Source of the DNA: Pantoea sp. Brub
GTDB lineage: Bacteria; Pseudomonadota; Gammaproteobacteria; Enterobacterales; Enterobacteriaceae
Length of the DNA: 46,345 nt
Direction: 5' to 3'
Assembly (NCBI GenBank): GCA_016642085.1
Contig: VOQV01000007.1
Span: 1 to 46,345 of the forward strand
Shown: piece by piece, positions 29,630-39,388 of the stretch
How the letters are laid out: the number at the start of each line of letters is the position of its first letter
How positions within the stretch are numbered: position 1 is the stretch's first letter
The notes under the pieces: model-generated
Databases searched by the model: none
Seen by the model: the letters and a program-made list of their open reading frames with translations, nothing else
Told to the model about the DNA's origin: nothing
Program-made: the position numbers and the translations under genes

Positions 29630-31168
29630 TTATGAATTAATGTCAGAAAGCATTTTTTTAAAGTTAACACCTAATAATGTTAATGTTAATAAATATATAA
29701 TACCCATAATTAAGCAAATTATAAAAAGTTTTGCTAGACGAAATACAAATATACCATCTTCCCATGGTGGCATAAATTTTAGTGTGATTATTAAAATTAC
29801 TGTCATCAATAATACTGCTATAATAATATTAATTATTAATTTAATCCAACCAACATAAATGAAAAAGAATGGTTTTTTAGATAATTTCCAATAAAGCATT
29901 ATTGCTTGAAAAGTTGATCCTAAACTTATAGAAAGTGATAAGCTGACATGTTTCAACGAATGAATAAATAACACATTTATGATCTGTATTATAATTAAAG
30001 TAAATATAGCAATGTTAACTGGAGTTTTTATATCTCTATGTGAATAAAAACCAAGGACTAAAACTTTTACTAAAACAATTCCTATTAAACCAATTGAATA
30101 ACCAATTAAAGTAAGCTCAGTCATTGAGCTATCAAAAGCAGTAAAAGTACCACGTTGAAATAACACAACAACTAATGGATGAGCAAGTATAATAATTGCT
30201 ATAGACATAGGAACTGTTAATATTAAACATATTTGCAAACTAGTATTAATCAAACGTGAATATTTATGATGATCTTTTTCAGCAGCGCTTTTTGAAATTA
30301 ATGGAAATAATACTGTACATAATCCCACTCCTAAAACTCCACATGGAAATTCTATTAACCTGTCAGCATAATATATCCAAGATATTGAGCCAGTAACTAA
30401 AAAAGAAGTGAAAACACTATTAACAATCGCAGAAATTTGATTCATAGAAACACCAAAAATTGATGGAACCATTCCACGAATGACCAGCCATACTCCTGTA
30501 TTTTTAAAATCAATTTTTGGCATTACAAGTAAACCAATCTTTTTCAAAGATATTAGTTGGTACCCTAATTGTAATATACCACCTATTATCACTGCAAAAG
30601 CTAGTGTCATTATAGGAGGATGAAAATAACTTGTAGCAAATAATGATAAGCTGATTATGGTAACATTTAATATTATTGGTGTAAGTGCTGGAATAAAAAA
30701 GTAATTCCACATATTAAGAATAGCACTAGCTAAAGATGCTAATGAAATTAATATAATGTAAGGAAACATTATACGTAATAATAAATTAGTAAGCATAAAC
30801 GAACTTTTAGTAGTAATAAATCCTGGAGCAGTAATAAATACTATCCAAGGCGCACAAATTACACTAATAATAGTAATTATTGATAAAATAAATAATAATG
30901 CACCAAAAATATTTGCAATAAATAAACGTATATTTTCATAATTAGCGTTATTTTTATATTCTGCTAAAACAGGTATAAATGCTTGAGAAAATGCTCCTTC
31001 AGCAAATATACGTCTCAAAAGATTAGGCAACTTAAACGCTATAAAAAAAGCATCTGTAGTACTTCCAGCACCAAATGTTTGAGCTATAATCATATCTCTA
31101 GTAAAACCTAATATTCTAGAGCATAAAGTCATAATACTGACTGTTGTTAAAGATTTTAAAAAAGTCAT
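29630..31168 (-). CDS. murJ: Lipid II flippase MurJ
   Basis: It flips lipid II to the periplasmic face of the inner membrane for peptidoglycan synthesis. It has 512 residues against 511 in E. coli, with about 14 hydrophobic segments (MOP superfamily). Functional residues of E. coli MurJ are conserved: Arg18 and Arg24 in SRILGFTRD, Asp39 in TTDAFFIAF, Arg52 in NLLRRIFAEGAF, and the Arg in YYADRLIEFP. In E. coli murJ lies near pyrC and rne, and the same neighbours occur here. Its presence implies that a peptidoglycan wall is still made. Confidence 0.97.
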   Translation of the reverse strand: MTFLKSLTTVSIMTLCSRILGFTRDMIIAQTFGAGSTTDAFFIAFKLPNLLRRIFAEGAFSQAFIPVLAEYKNNANYENIRLFIANIFGALLFILSIITIISVICAPWIVFITAPGFITTKSSFMLTNLLLRIMFPYIILISLASLASAILNMWNYFFIPALTPIILNVTIISLSLFATSYFHPPIMTLAFAVIIGGILQLGYQLISLKKIGLLVMPKIDFKNTGVWLVIRGMVPSIFGVSMNQISAIVNSVFTSFLVTGSISWIYYADRLIEFPCGVLGVGLCTVLFPLISKSAAEKDHHKYSRLINTSLQICLILTVPMSIAIIILAHPLVVVLFQRGTFTAFDSSMTELTLIGYSIGLIGIVLVKVLVLGFYSHRDIKTPVNIAIFTLIIIQIINVLFIHSLKHVSLSLSISLGSTFQAIMLYWKLSKKPFFFIYVGWIKLIINIIIAVLLMTVILIITLKFMPPWEDGIFVFRLAKLFIICLIMGIIYLLTLTLLGVNFKKMLSDINS

Positions 31169-31383
31169 AATAATATATTGCTATAGTTAACTTAGATACA
31201 AAATAAAATTTTTCAATTGATTAATGTTTATTACGAATCACGATAATTTAATTTCAAATAAATATTCATATGTATTTGAATGATTAAAAATATAATTACA
31301 AACTATTGTTTTAAATTATATTGCACTTATTATATATAATAATATTATTAATTTATAAATAAATAATAATTAATCAAATTTTA

Positions 31384-32439
31384 ATGAATTTTACAACAAA
31401 AAAACTTATTATTCGTCGTCCAGATGATTGGCATGTTCATCTTCGTGATGGTTATCTACTTACAAAGGTGTTATCTTATACCAGTACAATTTATGGTCGT
31501 GCTATAATAATGCCAAACTTATCACCACCCATAACAAATATTGCATATGGAGAATCTTATCGCAATCGTATTTTATCTATCATAAAAAATAATCATTCTT
31601 TTAAACCATTAATGACTTGCTATTTGACAGAAAGTTTAAATCCAAATGAAGTAGAAAAAGGTTTTAAATCCGGTCTATTTGCTGCTATTAAATTATATCC
31701 AATAAATTCTACTATTAACTCTAGTTATGGTATTAAAAAAATTACATTTATTACTAAAATATTAGAACGTATGCAAAAAATAAATATGCCTCTATTAATT
31801 CATTGTGAAACAGCAGATTTTAAAATAGATATTTTTGACCGTGAATCATATTTTATTGATAATGTTATAAAACAATTACATAAACAATTTCCTGAACTAA
31901 AAATGGTAATGGAACATATTACTACTAAAACTGCAGTTGATTATGTTAAATCTACTAATGAAAAAATTGGTGCAACAATTACACCACATCATTTAATGTT
32001 TAATAGAAATAATTTGTTAACTAATAATGGTATTTATCCTCATCTTTATTGTCTTCCAATACTTAAAAGTAAGATACATCAACAAGCTTTAAGAGAAGCA
32101 ATTTCCAGTGGTAACAAAAAATTTTTTTTAGGAACAGATAGTGCACCTCATTTTCGTCATTTAAAGGAATCTGGTTGTGGTTGTGCTGGTATATTTACTT
32201 CTCCTACTGCTTTATTAGCATATGCAACAGTTTTTGAAGAACTAAATGCTTTAGAATATTTTGAATCTTTTTGTTCTGAAAATGGACCTAATTTTTATGG
32301 ATTATCTTTAAATAAAGATACTATTACTTTAGTAAAAAAACCGTGGAAAATTCAAAATAATATTAGTATTGGTCAACATTCATTAATACCTTTTCTTGCT
32401 GGAACAATAATTAATTGGAGCATTGAAAATAATGCTTAA
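31384..32439 (+). CDS. pyrC: Dihydroorotase
   Basis: It cyclises carbamoyl aspartate to dihydroorotate in pyrimidine synthesis. It has 351 residues against 348 in E. coli. The binuclear zinc site is intact: His17 and His19 in DWHVHLRDG, the carboxylated Lys in AAIKLYP, His in LIHCET, His in MEHITT and Asp in GTDSAPH. It is divergent from murJ (215-bp spacer) and convergent with trhO, as in a condensed E. coli arrangement. Confidence 0.97.
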   Translation: MNFTTKKLIIRRPDDWHVHLRDGYLLTKVLSYTSTIYGRAIIMPNLSPPITNIAYGESYRNRILSIIKNNHSFKPLMTCYLTESLNPNEVEKGFKSGLFAAIKLYPINSTINSSYGIKKITFITKILERMQKINMPLLIHCETADFKIDIFDRESYFIDNVIKQLHKQFPELKMVMEHITTKTAVDYVKSTNEKIGATITPHHLMFNRNNLLTNNGIYPHLYCLPILKSKIHQQALREAISSGNKKFFLGTDSAPHFRHLKESGCGCAGIFTSPTALLAYATVFEELNALEYFESFCSENGPNFYGLSLNKDTITLVKKPWKIQNNISIGQHSLIPFLAGTIINWSIENNA

Positions 32440-32529
32440 ATCTGTGCAACCAACCAAAGCATTTTTAATTTATTTAAAATTTCTTCTATAGATAATTTTT
32501 ATGAATTCATAATAAATTTATAAAAAAAA

Positions 32530-33474
32530 TCAAATACATTTAATTTTTTCTTTACAAAATAAACTACAACAGTTTTTATATTTATTGAAACAATTAATAC
32601 ATTGTATAAATAATAAGTGACACAAATTATTTAAACAATTTGTGTATATATCACATAATTCACCACACTGACTGCAAGTAGATAAAACATCTTTAGAAAC
32701 TTGTTCGCTCATGCGTGCATCAAATACAAAATTTTTTCCTTTAAAACGTACTGGTATAGATTCTTTACGTGCAGTATTCACATATTCTATAATTCCACCT
32801 TTTACTTGATACACATTATTAAAACCATTATAAATTAACCAAGCACTGGCTTTTTCACATCTAATACCTCCAGTACAATATGTAACAATTATTTCATTTT
32901 TTTTATTTTCTAATAGTTTAATTATTTTAGATAATTGTTCACGAAAAGTATTAGCTTTACATGCTATGGCGTTAGCAAAATGTCCTATTTTATATTCATA
33001 ATCATTGCGCATATCAACAAATATAACTTTAGGATTGTCTAGCATAAGATTCACTTCTTGAGCTGTTAGATAACAACCAACCTTGCTGATTTGTAATATA
33101 TTTTCTTCTATTCCGTCAGAAATAATGCGCTCTCGTACCTTAATACGAAGAACCCAAAAAGATTTAGAATGATTATCTAATGCAATATTCATATGAATGT
33201 TATTAAGTGATTTATCAAACCTATATAAACATAATTGCATTTTTTGATATAAATGACTTGGCACACTAATTTGAGCATTTATACCTTCATGTGCTATATA
33301 AATTCGTCCTAATATTTGTAGTTCTACAAATTTAAGATATAAGTTATCTCTAAATGTATGAGTATTATCTATATAAAAATACTTATAAAAAGAAACAGTA
33401 ATACGTAAATCATTATTACATAATATTTGTTGTTTTAATTTTTGATTAGAAATGAGATTATGTAACGCAGGCAT
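32530..33474 (-). CDS. trhO: tRNA uridine 5-oxyacetic acid-pathway hydroxylase TrhO (YceA)
   Basis: It is a rhodanese-family protein that hydroxylates U34 to ho5U in tRNAs, the first step towards cmo5U. It has 314 residues against 350 in E. coli. The rhodanese loop with the catalytic Cys is YCTGGIRCEKASAWL. The N-terminal ferredoxin-like region contains GRIYIAHEGINAQIS. The Cys-rich C-terminal block is kept (CSQCGELCDIYTNC, QCINCFNKYKNCC), but the basic tail of about 40 residues found in E. coli is missing, a trimming typical of reduced genomes. Confidence 0.95.
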   Translation of the reverse strand: MPALHNLISNQKLKQQILCNNDLRITVSFYKYFYIDNTHTFRDNLYLKFVELQILGRIYIAHEGINAQISVPSHLYQKMQLCLYRFDKSLNNIHMNIALDNHSKSFWVLRIKVRERIISDGIEENILQISKVGCYLTAQEVNLMLDNPKVIFVDMRNDYEYKIGHFANAIACKANTFREQLSKIIKLLENKKNEIIVTYCTGGIRCEKASAWLIYNGFNNVYQVKGGIIEYVNTARKESIPVRFKGKNFVFDARMSEQVSKDVLSTCSQCGELCDIYTNCLNNLCHLLFIQCINCFNKYKNCCSLFCKEKIKCI

Positions 33475-33911
33475 AACTATTGTTCCTGTTTTTAATAAAA
33501 TTACTACAATACTACATTTTTGATTTCACATATAAATAAATAATATACATGTCTTCATACTGTTTAGTTATGTTATTAATTAAATTGCAATGGATTTAAC
33601 ATAGATTGTATATAATTATTTATATACACAATTATATATAATAACTTTAAATATGATTAAATAAAATATTTAGATATATTCATAATATTAATATTAAACA
33701 TTACATAACATATAATTAATATGATATTAAAATGATATTTAAGGTCATTGTTAAGTTTGTAATTTTATTAAAATATCTTTTTTTACAAAACAGTAAAATT
33801 TTGACAAACGATAGCATTTCGAATAAACATACAAAATGTTATTTGTTATCGTTTTAATTTAAAAATACAGATATTATATAATATTATTATGAATAATGTT
33901 ATATAACATTG
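33475..33911. other. 437-bp spacer at the junction of two E. coli-like gene blocks
   Basis: No gene is seen. The trhO side corresponds to the E. coli 24-min region and the tRNA-pgsA side to about 43 min, so a rearrangement or deletion junction lies here. A bulged hairpin occurs at 33806-33854; the remainder is featureless A+T-rich sequence that must also hold the trhO promoter. Confidence 0.5.
33806..33854 (-). terminator. Hairpin downstream of the tRNA genes
   Basis: AAACGATA (33806-33813) pairs with TATCGTTT (33847-33854), and GCATTT (33814-33819) pairs with AAATGT (33834-33839), leaving a 7-nt bulge and a 14-nt loop. It lies 57 bases beyond the 3' end of tRNA-Leu in the direction of transcription. 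It is probably the end of the tRNA transcript, though the T tract is poor. Confidence 0.35.
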
Positions 33912-33996
33912 TGCCCGAGGCGGGACTTGAACCCGCATAGCTTATTCAGCTGAGGGATTTTAAGTCCCTTGTGTATACCAATTTCACCACTCGGGC
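33912..33996 (-). tRNA. leuZ: tRNA-Leu, anticodon UAA
   Basis: The minus strand folds as an 85-nt class II tRNA. The acceptor stem GCCCGAG pairs with CTCGGGC. The anticodon arm is AGGGA-CTTAAAA-TCCCT with anticodon TAA. There is a long variable arm and a T arm GCGGG-TTCAAGT-CCCGC. It corresponds to E. coli leuZ. CCA is not encoded (the discriminator A is followed by CAA), so CCA must be added enzymatically. It lies 20 bp after tRNA-Cys, as in the E. coli glyW-cysT-leuZ operon. Confidence 0.97.
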
Positions 33997-34016
33997 GAAA
34001 ATAATACATGAATGCA

Positions 34017-34087
34017 AGGCGCATCTCGGAATTGAACCGAGGTAGACGGATTTGCAGTCCGTTGCATAACCACTCTGCCAACGCGCC
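34017..34087 (-). tRNA. cysT: tRNA-Cys, anticodon GCA
   Basis: This is a 71-nt tRNA on the minus strand. The acceptor GGCGCGT pairs with ATGCGCC (one G-T wobble). The anticodon arm is ACGGA-CTGCAAA-TCCGT with anticodon GCA, and the T arm is CTCGG-TTCAATT-CCGAG. The discriminator is T, the identity base for Cys, and CCA is not encoded. It corresponds to E. coli cysT. glyW, which precedes it in E. coli, is absent from the 121-bp gap to pgsA. Confidence 0.97.
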
Positions 34088-34208
34088 ATGGTTGTTATTT
34101 TATGATAAATTAAAAAAATTAACAATAACTAAATTAGTAAAAATTATATTAATATATTTTGTTACATTAATAATTATTATAAAAAACTATATAGAATAGT
34201 AATATTTA

Positions 34209-34754
34209 CTATTTAAAAATGTCAAATTGTATTTTACATATATATTTAATCATAGAATAAATAGTGATAATTAATGCTATGTAAAGTAATAATATACCTA
34301 TATGAATAAATATGGAACAAGGATGCCACAACAATATAAATAATGATAGCATTTGTATTGATGTTTTTATTTTGCTTATTTTTGAAACAGTAATATTTTT
34401 ACATTTATCAACTTCAGCAATCCATTGACGTAATCCAGCAACAATAATTTCTCTTATAATGATAAGAAATGATGGTATTGTTATAAACCAAACATGAAAA
34501 TATTCAGAAATTAAAAATACTGATACAGTAACTATAATTTTATCAGCTATTGGATCTAGTAATTTACCAAAATTTGTAGTTTGTTTCCAACGACGTGCTA
34601 CAAAACCATCAAGCCAATCAGTTGCAGCAGCAATGAAAAAAATTAATGATGTAATAAAAGGTTTAAAATAAAAAGGTAAATAAAAGGTAATTACAAAAAT
34701 AGGAATTAAAATCAATCTCAAAAAAGTAATACAAATAGGGATGTTGTAGCACAT
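34209..34754 (-). CDS. pgsA: CDP-diacylglycerol-glycerol-3-phosphate 3-phosphatidyltransferase
   Basis: It makes phosphatidylglycerol phosphate, the committed step to phosphatidylglycerol and cardiolipin, in the inner membrane. It has 181 residues against 182 in E. coli. The CDP-alcohol phosphotransferase motif DG-x2-AR-x8-G-x3-D-x3-D spans from DWLDGFVARR to GKLLDPIADK. About four or five hydrophobic segments are visible. The start (MCYNIP) aligns with E. coli MQFNIP. It lies upstream of the tRNA genes on the same strand, as in E. coli, where they can share a transcript. Confidence 0.96.
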   Translation of the reverse strand: MCYNIPICITFLRLILIPIFVITFYLPFYFKPFITSLIFFIAAATDWLDGFVARRWKQTTNFGKLLDPIADKIIVTVSVFLISEYFHVWFITIPSFLIIIREIIVAGLRQWIAEVDKCKNITVSKISKIKTSIQMLSLFILLWHPCSIFIHIGILLLYIALIITIYSMIKYICKIQFDIFK

Positions 34755-35378
34755 ATATTTTATATATTAAAAAGATAAGTAATGCATTTAAGTATATTAC
34801 CTTTAATGATCTTTTTATAGTTGAACTTTAATAAAAAATATTTATATTTATTAATATTATAAAAAGTAATATAATAATTGATAACATAATTAATACGTTT
34901 GTTATTGTAATTGATTAATAAATATGATTATAAATTATTTAATACATTTCATTTATTTAAATACATCTTCCTAAAATTTCATATTTAAATATATTTATGT
35001 TGTTTGAATAAAATAATATATATCATACAATATATTATTTTATAATATATGTTTTATTAAGCATAAAGTGAAAGATTATTAAATAATGTTTGTTATTTAT
35101 TATTTGTAATGAAAGCACACAATAATTAGTTTCAGTCTGCATGTACAAACACATATACACATATATATTATAAAAAAATATATATAATATTTTTTTAGTA
35201 AAATTAATTATTTTTGGTGTTCTATATTTAATATTAAATTCAAATGATATGTTATTATATATAACGACGTTAGGTATAATATACATTTTTTACTGAATAT
35301 TAAACATTTTAAATTTTATAATACTTTGTAATCATTAATAAAAATAATTTAATTTAGCAAAATAGAGTTAGATATTTC
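34755..35378. other. 624-bp non-coding spacer between pgsA and folE
   Basis: This is the longest gene-free stretch of the window. It is extremely A+T-rich. The only open frame (minus strand, 35035-35286, 83 codons) is low-complexity Tyr/Ile/Asn-rich and resembles nothing I know. In E. coli uvrC and uvrY lie upstream of pgsA, so eroded remnants of these could be here, but I recognise none. Promoters for pgsA and folE are expected. Confidence 0.5.
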
Positions 35379-36035
35379 ATGATAAATGATCAAGCTTATT
35401 TAATACATAAAACTTTATTAAAACAAGGATTAGAAACACCATTCTATAGTTTAAATTTTAAACAAAATAATGACATACGTAAAAAAACAATTGCCAAATA
35501 TATTAAAAAAATTTTAATTTTATTAAATTTAAATTTAGAAAACAACAGTTTAATTAAAACTCCTATGCGCATTGCTGATATGTTTGTAAATGAAATTTTT
35601 TCTGGATTAGATTATAATAATTTCCCAAAAATAAGTTTTATTAAAAACATAATGAAAACACAAGAAATGATTACAGTGAGTAATATTATATTAACCAGTA
35701 TATGTGAACATCATCTATTAATCATAGATGGTCAAGCAATTGTATCATATCTTCCTAAAGATAAAATCATTGGTCTTTCTAAAATCAATAGAGTTGTTAG
35801 ATTTTTCTCACAACGTCCTCAAATACAAGAAAGATTAACTCAACAAATATTAATAGCTTTTCAAACACTTTTAGCAACTAATGATGTTGCAATTTCTATT
35901 AATGCTGTTCATTATTGTGTTAAAGCTAGAGGAATAAAAGATGCTACTAGCAAAACCACTACAACTTCCTTAGGTGGTTTATTTGAAACTAATACAAAAT
36001 TTAGACAAGAATTTTTACAATTAATTCCATTATAA
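35379..36035 (+). CDS. folE: GTP cyclohydrolase I
   Basis: It converts GTP to 7,8-dihydroneopterin triphosphate, the entry to folate synthesis. It has 218 residues against 222 in E. coli. Zinc ligands are Cys109 and His112 (SICEHHLL) and the Cys of HYCVKARGI. Other family blocks are [23 protein letters not shown] and [10 protein letters not shown]. It stands alone, convergent with metG. Retention suggests folate is made by the bacterium, although other folate genes are outside the window. Confidence 0.97.
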   Translation: MINDQAYLIHKTLLKQGLETPFYSLNFKQNNDIRKKTIAKYIKKILILLNLNLENNSLIKTPMRIADMFVNEIFSGLDYNNFPKISFIKNIMKTQEMITVSNIILTSICEHHLLIIDGQAIVSYLPKDKIIGLSKINRVVRFFSQRPQIQERLTQQILIAFQTLLATNDVAISINAVHYCVKARGIKDATSKTTTTSLGGLFETNTKFRQEFLQLIPL

Positions 36036-36050
36036 CAAAAATTAGCACAA

Positions 36051-36080
36051 AAATACTTTAGTAATAAAGTATTTCTTTTA
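36051..36080. terminator. Shared bidirectional terminator of folE and metG
   Basis: AAATACTTT (36051-36059) pairs with AAAGTATTT (36066-36074) around a 6-nt loop, followed on the plus strand by CTTTTA and flanked by A residues on the other side. It lies in the 83-bp convergent gap, 15 bases after the folE stop, and can serve both genes. Confidence 0.65.
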
Positions 36081-36118
36081 GATTGAAAATGTTATTAATA
36101 TTTAATTATATTACTATA

Positions 36119-37780
36119 TTAATCATCTAGACAATCAAATTGTGAAAATGTAGTTAGCTGGTTAATCTGTTCTATTTCAATACGGTTATATAATATTTTA
36201 AATGGAGAAATTTTATGATTTAATAAAGGTTTATGAATTGAATTCCAATGCAGTTTAATATTGAGAAATTTTTCAGCACGTTCACTTAAATCAGGCATAA
36301 TAGGTTGCAACCAAGTAATAAGAATGCGAAATAAATTAATACCCATTGAACAAATTTCGTGTAAATTACTATTTTTGCCTTCTTTTTTTGCAATAATCCA
36401 AGGTGCTTTTTGATCAATATAGCAATTAGCTAAATCAGCTAAAGACATAATATCATTCATTGCTGTTTTGAATTCTAATTGTAATAATGAATTACCAATT
36501 TTATTCGATGAATTTACATAAATATGGTAAAATTTTATATCAGATATTTCACTTGCAAGTATATTATTAAAATATTTAGTAATAAAACTTGCACTACGCA
36601 TTGCAATATTTACTACTTTATTAACAATATCATTATTCACTCGATGTACAAAATCTTCTAAATTTAAATTTATATCATCAATAGATGATGATAATTTTGT
36701 TGCATAATAATAGCGTAAACTATCAGAATCTAAATATTTTAACCAATTTTCTGCTGTAATAAAAGTACCTCTTGATTTAGACATTTTTTTACCATTAACT
36801 AAAACGTAACCATGCACAAAAATTTTAGTCGGTTTTCTAAAATTACTACCTTCAAGTATTGATGGCCAAAATAAACTATGAAAATAAATAATATCTTTAC
36901 CAATAAAATGGTATAATTCGGTTTTTGAATTTTTATTCCAAAATTCATTAAAATCAATATTATTATATTTATTACATAGGTTTTTAAATGTTGCTATATA
37001 TCCAATTGGAGCATCTAACCATACATAAAAATATTTGCCAGGAGAATCTGGAATTTCAAAACCAAAATAAGGAGCATCACGAGAGATATCCCATTGTTTT
37101 AAACCTAAAATTAGCCATTCTCCTACTTTATTAGATACTTGCTTTTGTAACACCTTAGATTTAGTCCAGGAAAATAACATATCACTAAATGACGGTAAAT
37201 CAAAAAAAAGATGTTCTGAATCTTTAAGTTCTGGTGTTGTATTAGATATAATAGATTTTGGTTGTATTAGATCTGTAGGTCTATAGATAGATCCACAATT
37301 TTCACAATTATCCCCATATTGATCAGGTGATTTACATTGTTGACAAATACCTTTAATAAAACGATCTGGTAGAAATATTTTTTTTTCAGGATCAAAAAAT
37401 TGAGATATTACACGTTTTTGAATATAACCACTATTTTTAAGACGATTGTATATTAATTCAGAAAAATATCTATTTTCATTACTGTGCGTTGAATAATAGT
37501 TATTATAAGTAATATTAAATTTAGTAAAATCAGTCTCATGTTTTTCCTTTATTTTAGCAATCATTAATTCTGGCATAACACCCATTTTCTGAGATTGTAC
37601 CATAATTGCAGTACCATGAGCATCATCCGCGCATACAAAATAAACTTCATTTCCTAAAATTCGTTGATAACGAACCCAAATATCTGCTTGTATATGCTCA
37701 AGAAGATGACCTATGTGAATGACACCATTTGCATAAGGTAAAGCACATGTTACTAAAATTTTTTTCATACATGAATTCAT
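36119..37780 (-). CDS. metG: Methionyl-tRNA synthetase, without the C-terminal domain
   Basis: It charges tRNA-Met and initiator tRNA with methionine. It has 553 residues against 677 in E. coli. The class I motif HIGH is at residues 22-25 and KMSKS is in [10 protein letters not shown]. The zinc knuckle cysteines ([18 protein letters not shown]) are intact. The anticodon-binding helical domain is complete and ends at [11 protein letters not shown]. The sequence stops where E. coli enters the linker to the EMAP-like tRNA-binding and dimerisation domain, so the enzyme is predicted monomeric, like truncated E. coli MetG, which is active. The start is the ATG at 37780; ATG at 37768 (MKKILVTC) is an alternative, and neither has a clear ribosome site. 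Confidence 0.96.
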   Translation of the reverse strand: MNSCMKKILVTCALPYANGVIHIGHLLEHIQADIWVRYQRILGNEVYFVCADDAHGTAIMVQSQKMGVMPELMIAKIKEKHETDFTKFNITYNNYYSTHSNENRYFSELIYNRLKNSGYIQKRVISQFFDPEKKIFLPDRFIKGICQQCKSPDQYGDNCENCGSIYRPTDLIQPKSIISNTTPELKDSEHLFFDLPSFSDMLFSWTKSKVLQKQVSNKVGEWLILGLKQWDISRDAPYFGFEIPDSPGKYFYVWLDAPIGYIATFKNLCNKYNNIDFNEFWNKNSKTELYHFIGKDIIYFHSLFWPSILEGSNFRKPTKIFVHGYVLVNGKKMSKSRGTFITAENWLKYLDSDSLRYYYATKLSSSIDDINLNLEDFVHRVNNDIVNKVVNIAMRSASFITKYFNNILASEISDIKFYHIYVNSSNKIGNSLLQLEFKTAMNDIMSLADLANCYIDQKAPWIIAKKEGKNSNLHEICSMGINLFRILITWLQPIMPDLSERAEKFLNIKLHWNSIHKPLLNHKISPFKILYNRIEIEQINQLTTFSQFDCLDD

Positions 37781-38043
37781 AACAATTAAATAGATTTAAA
37801 TACACCATGTACAACATTGTATTATATAAATTATAAAAATCAATATCTTAAATTTATTCACTTATTACATAATAAGTAATTATTTTTAATATGTAAAATA
37901 TATTATTATTGTATTAAGTTACTTTGCGATAAAATATAACTATATAAATATAGTTTTTTCAAATACAAGACATTATAATATAATAATATTTTATAATGTA
38001 TTCGTTTAGGTATAATACATATTTTATATGGAGATGTAATCTG

Positions 38044-38607
38044 ATGTCTATTATAAATACTAAAGTGAAATCATTTAATAATATTGCATTTAAAAATAAT
38101 GATTTTATTAACATAACAGAAAAAGATATCACTGGTAAATGGAATATTTTTTTCTTTTATCCTGCTGATTTTACTTTTGTGTGTCCAACTGAATTAGGTG
38201 ATATGTCTAATAATTACAAGTTATTTCAAGAAATTGGAGTAGATATCTATGCAATATCTACAGATACTCATTTTACACATAAAGCTTGGTATAATTCTTC
38301 TAAAACTATTAAAAATATTGAATATGCCATGATTGGAGATCCAACTGGTCATTTAGCTCGTAATTTTGAAATAATAGATGAAAAAACAGGTTTAGCAAAC
38401 AGAGGTACATTTATTATCAATCAAGAAAGTATTATTCAATCCATTGAAATAGTCAATGATAATATAGGACGTGATTCATCTGAATTATTACGTAAAGTCA
38501 AAGCATTACAATATGTTGCATCTCATCCAGGTGAAGTTTGCCCAGCTAAATGGAAAGAAGGCAATGCTACTATAACTGTATCTACAAATTTAATAGGTAA
38601 TATTTAA
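38044..38607 (+). CDS. ahpC: Alkyl hydroperoxide reductase peroxiredoxin subunit AhpC
   Basis: It is a typical 2-Cys peroxiredoxin reducing H2O2 and organic peroxides. I start at 38044 because GGAG (38030-38033) lies ten bases upstream and MSIINTKVKSF aligns with E. coli; an earlier in-frame ATG at 37996 would add 16 residues. The product is 187 residues, exactly the E. coli length. Peroxidatic Cys47 is in TFVCPTE and the resolving Cys in GEVCPAKW. In E. coli ahpC is next to ahpF at about 14 min; here it is relocated between metG and dcd, with no ahpF beside it. The reductant is therefore unknown from this window. Confidence 0.96.
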   Translation: MSIINTKVKSFNNIAFKNNDFINITEKDITGKWNIFFFYPADFTFVCPTELGDMSNNYKLFQEIGVDIYAISTDTHFTHKAWYNSSKTIKNIEYAMIGDPTGHLARNFEIIDEKTGLANRGTFIINQESIIQSIEIVNDNIGRDSSELLRKVKALQYVASHPGEVCPAKWKEGNATITVSTNLIGNI

Positions 38608-38621
38608 TTTTTAATTTATAA

Positions 38622-38638
38622 CGGGTACTATGTACCCG
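38622..38638 (+). terminator. Hairpin terminator after ahpC
   Basis: CGGGTAC (38622-38628) pairs with GTACCCG (38632-38638) around a 3-nt loop, 14 bases after the ahpC stop. Its G+C content contrasts sharply with the surroundings. The T tract is poor (ATTATCATAAT). Confidence 0.6.
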
Positions 38639-38722
38639 ATTATCATAATACATTAACAATAATATAAATTTATTTATAAATAATTTGTATTTCAATTAAC
38701 AAATTGGTATAGAATCAATTTT

Positions 38723-39304
38723 ATGAAATTATGTGATCAAGATATTGAATTGTGGTTAAATAATGGTAAATTAATAATTACTCCTCATCCTACTATTAAT
38801 CGTATAAATGGTGCTACAGTAGATTTATGTTTAGGTAATAAATTTCGTATTTTTAATGGGCATACAGATGCCTTTATTAATTTAAATGAATCAGAATCAC
38901 AAATTAATTCAATTTTAGATAGAATTATGAGTAATGAAATAATTTTAAAAGAAAAAGAATCATTTTTTTTACATCCTGGTAATTTGGTATTAGGTATAAC
39001 ATTAGAATCAATTACTATGCCTAATAATTTAGTAGGTTGGTTAGATGGTAGATCTTCATTAGCTCGTCTTGGTTTGATGGTTCATGTTACTGCACATCGC
39101 ATTGATCCTGGATGGAGAGGACATATTGTATTAGAATTTTATAATTATGGCAGTGTAACATTAGCACTTAATCCTGGTATGTTAATTTGTGCTGTTAGTT
39201 TTGAGTTACTTTCTAATCCATCTATTCGTCCTTATAATAATCGCAAAAATGCTAAATATTATAATCAAGAAGGATTGAATATTATTAATGTTACTAAAAA
39301 ATAA
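38723..39304 (+). CDS. dcd: dCTP deaminase
   Basis: It deaminates dCTP to dUTP, the main source of dUMP for thymidylate in enterobacteria. It has 193 residues, the same as E. coli. The blocks [35 protein letters not shown] and [17 protein letters not shown] contain the catalytic Glu and the nucleotide-binding residues. It fits with Tmk in this window as part of dTTP synthesis. It is preceded by the ahpC hairpin, so it probably has its own promoter in the 115-bp gap, and it is convergent with hisI. Confidence 0.97.
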   Translation: MKLCDQDIELWLNNGKLIITPHPTINRINGATVDLCLGNKFRIFNGHTDAFINLNESESQINSILDRIMSNEIILKEKESFFLHPGNLVLGITLESITMPNNLVGWLDGRSSLARLGLMVHVTAHRIDPGWRGHIVLEFYNYGSVTLALNPGMLICAVSFELLSNPSIRPYNNRKNAKYYNQEGLNIINVTKK

Positions 39305-39332
39305 TATATTAATTAATAATTATTAATATAAT

Positions 39333-39350
39333 AATATTTAATTAAATATT
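39333..39350. terminator. A+T palindrome in the dcd/hisI convergent gap
   Basis: AATATTTAATTAAATATT is a perfect 18-base palindrome in the 84-bp gap between the convergent dcd and hisI. It may act as a weak shared terminator, but in A+T-only DNA such palindromes arise easily. Confidence 0.25.
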
Positions 39351-39388
39351 TTATATAAATAGAATTTCATATTAATTAAAATATTGTA

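Noticed and set aside
33899-34199. Two open frames overlapping the tRNA-Leu and tRNA-Cys genes
   Set aside because: They read through structured tRNA genes and have no family resemblance.
35035-35286. 83-codon open frame on the minus strand in the pgsA-folE spacer
   Set aside because: Low-complexity Tyr/Ile/Asn-rich translation, no ribosome site, no recognisable family; expected by chance in A+T-rich DNA.
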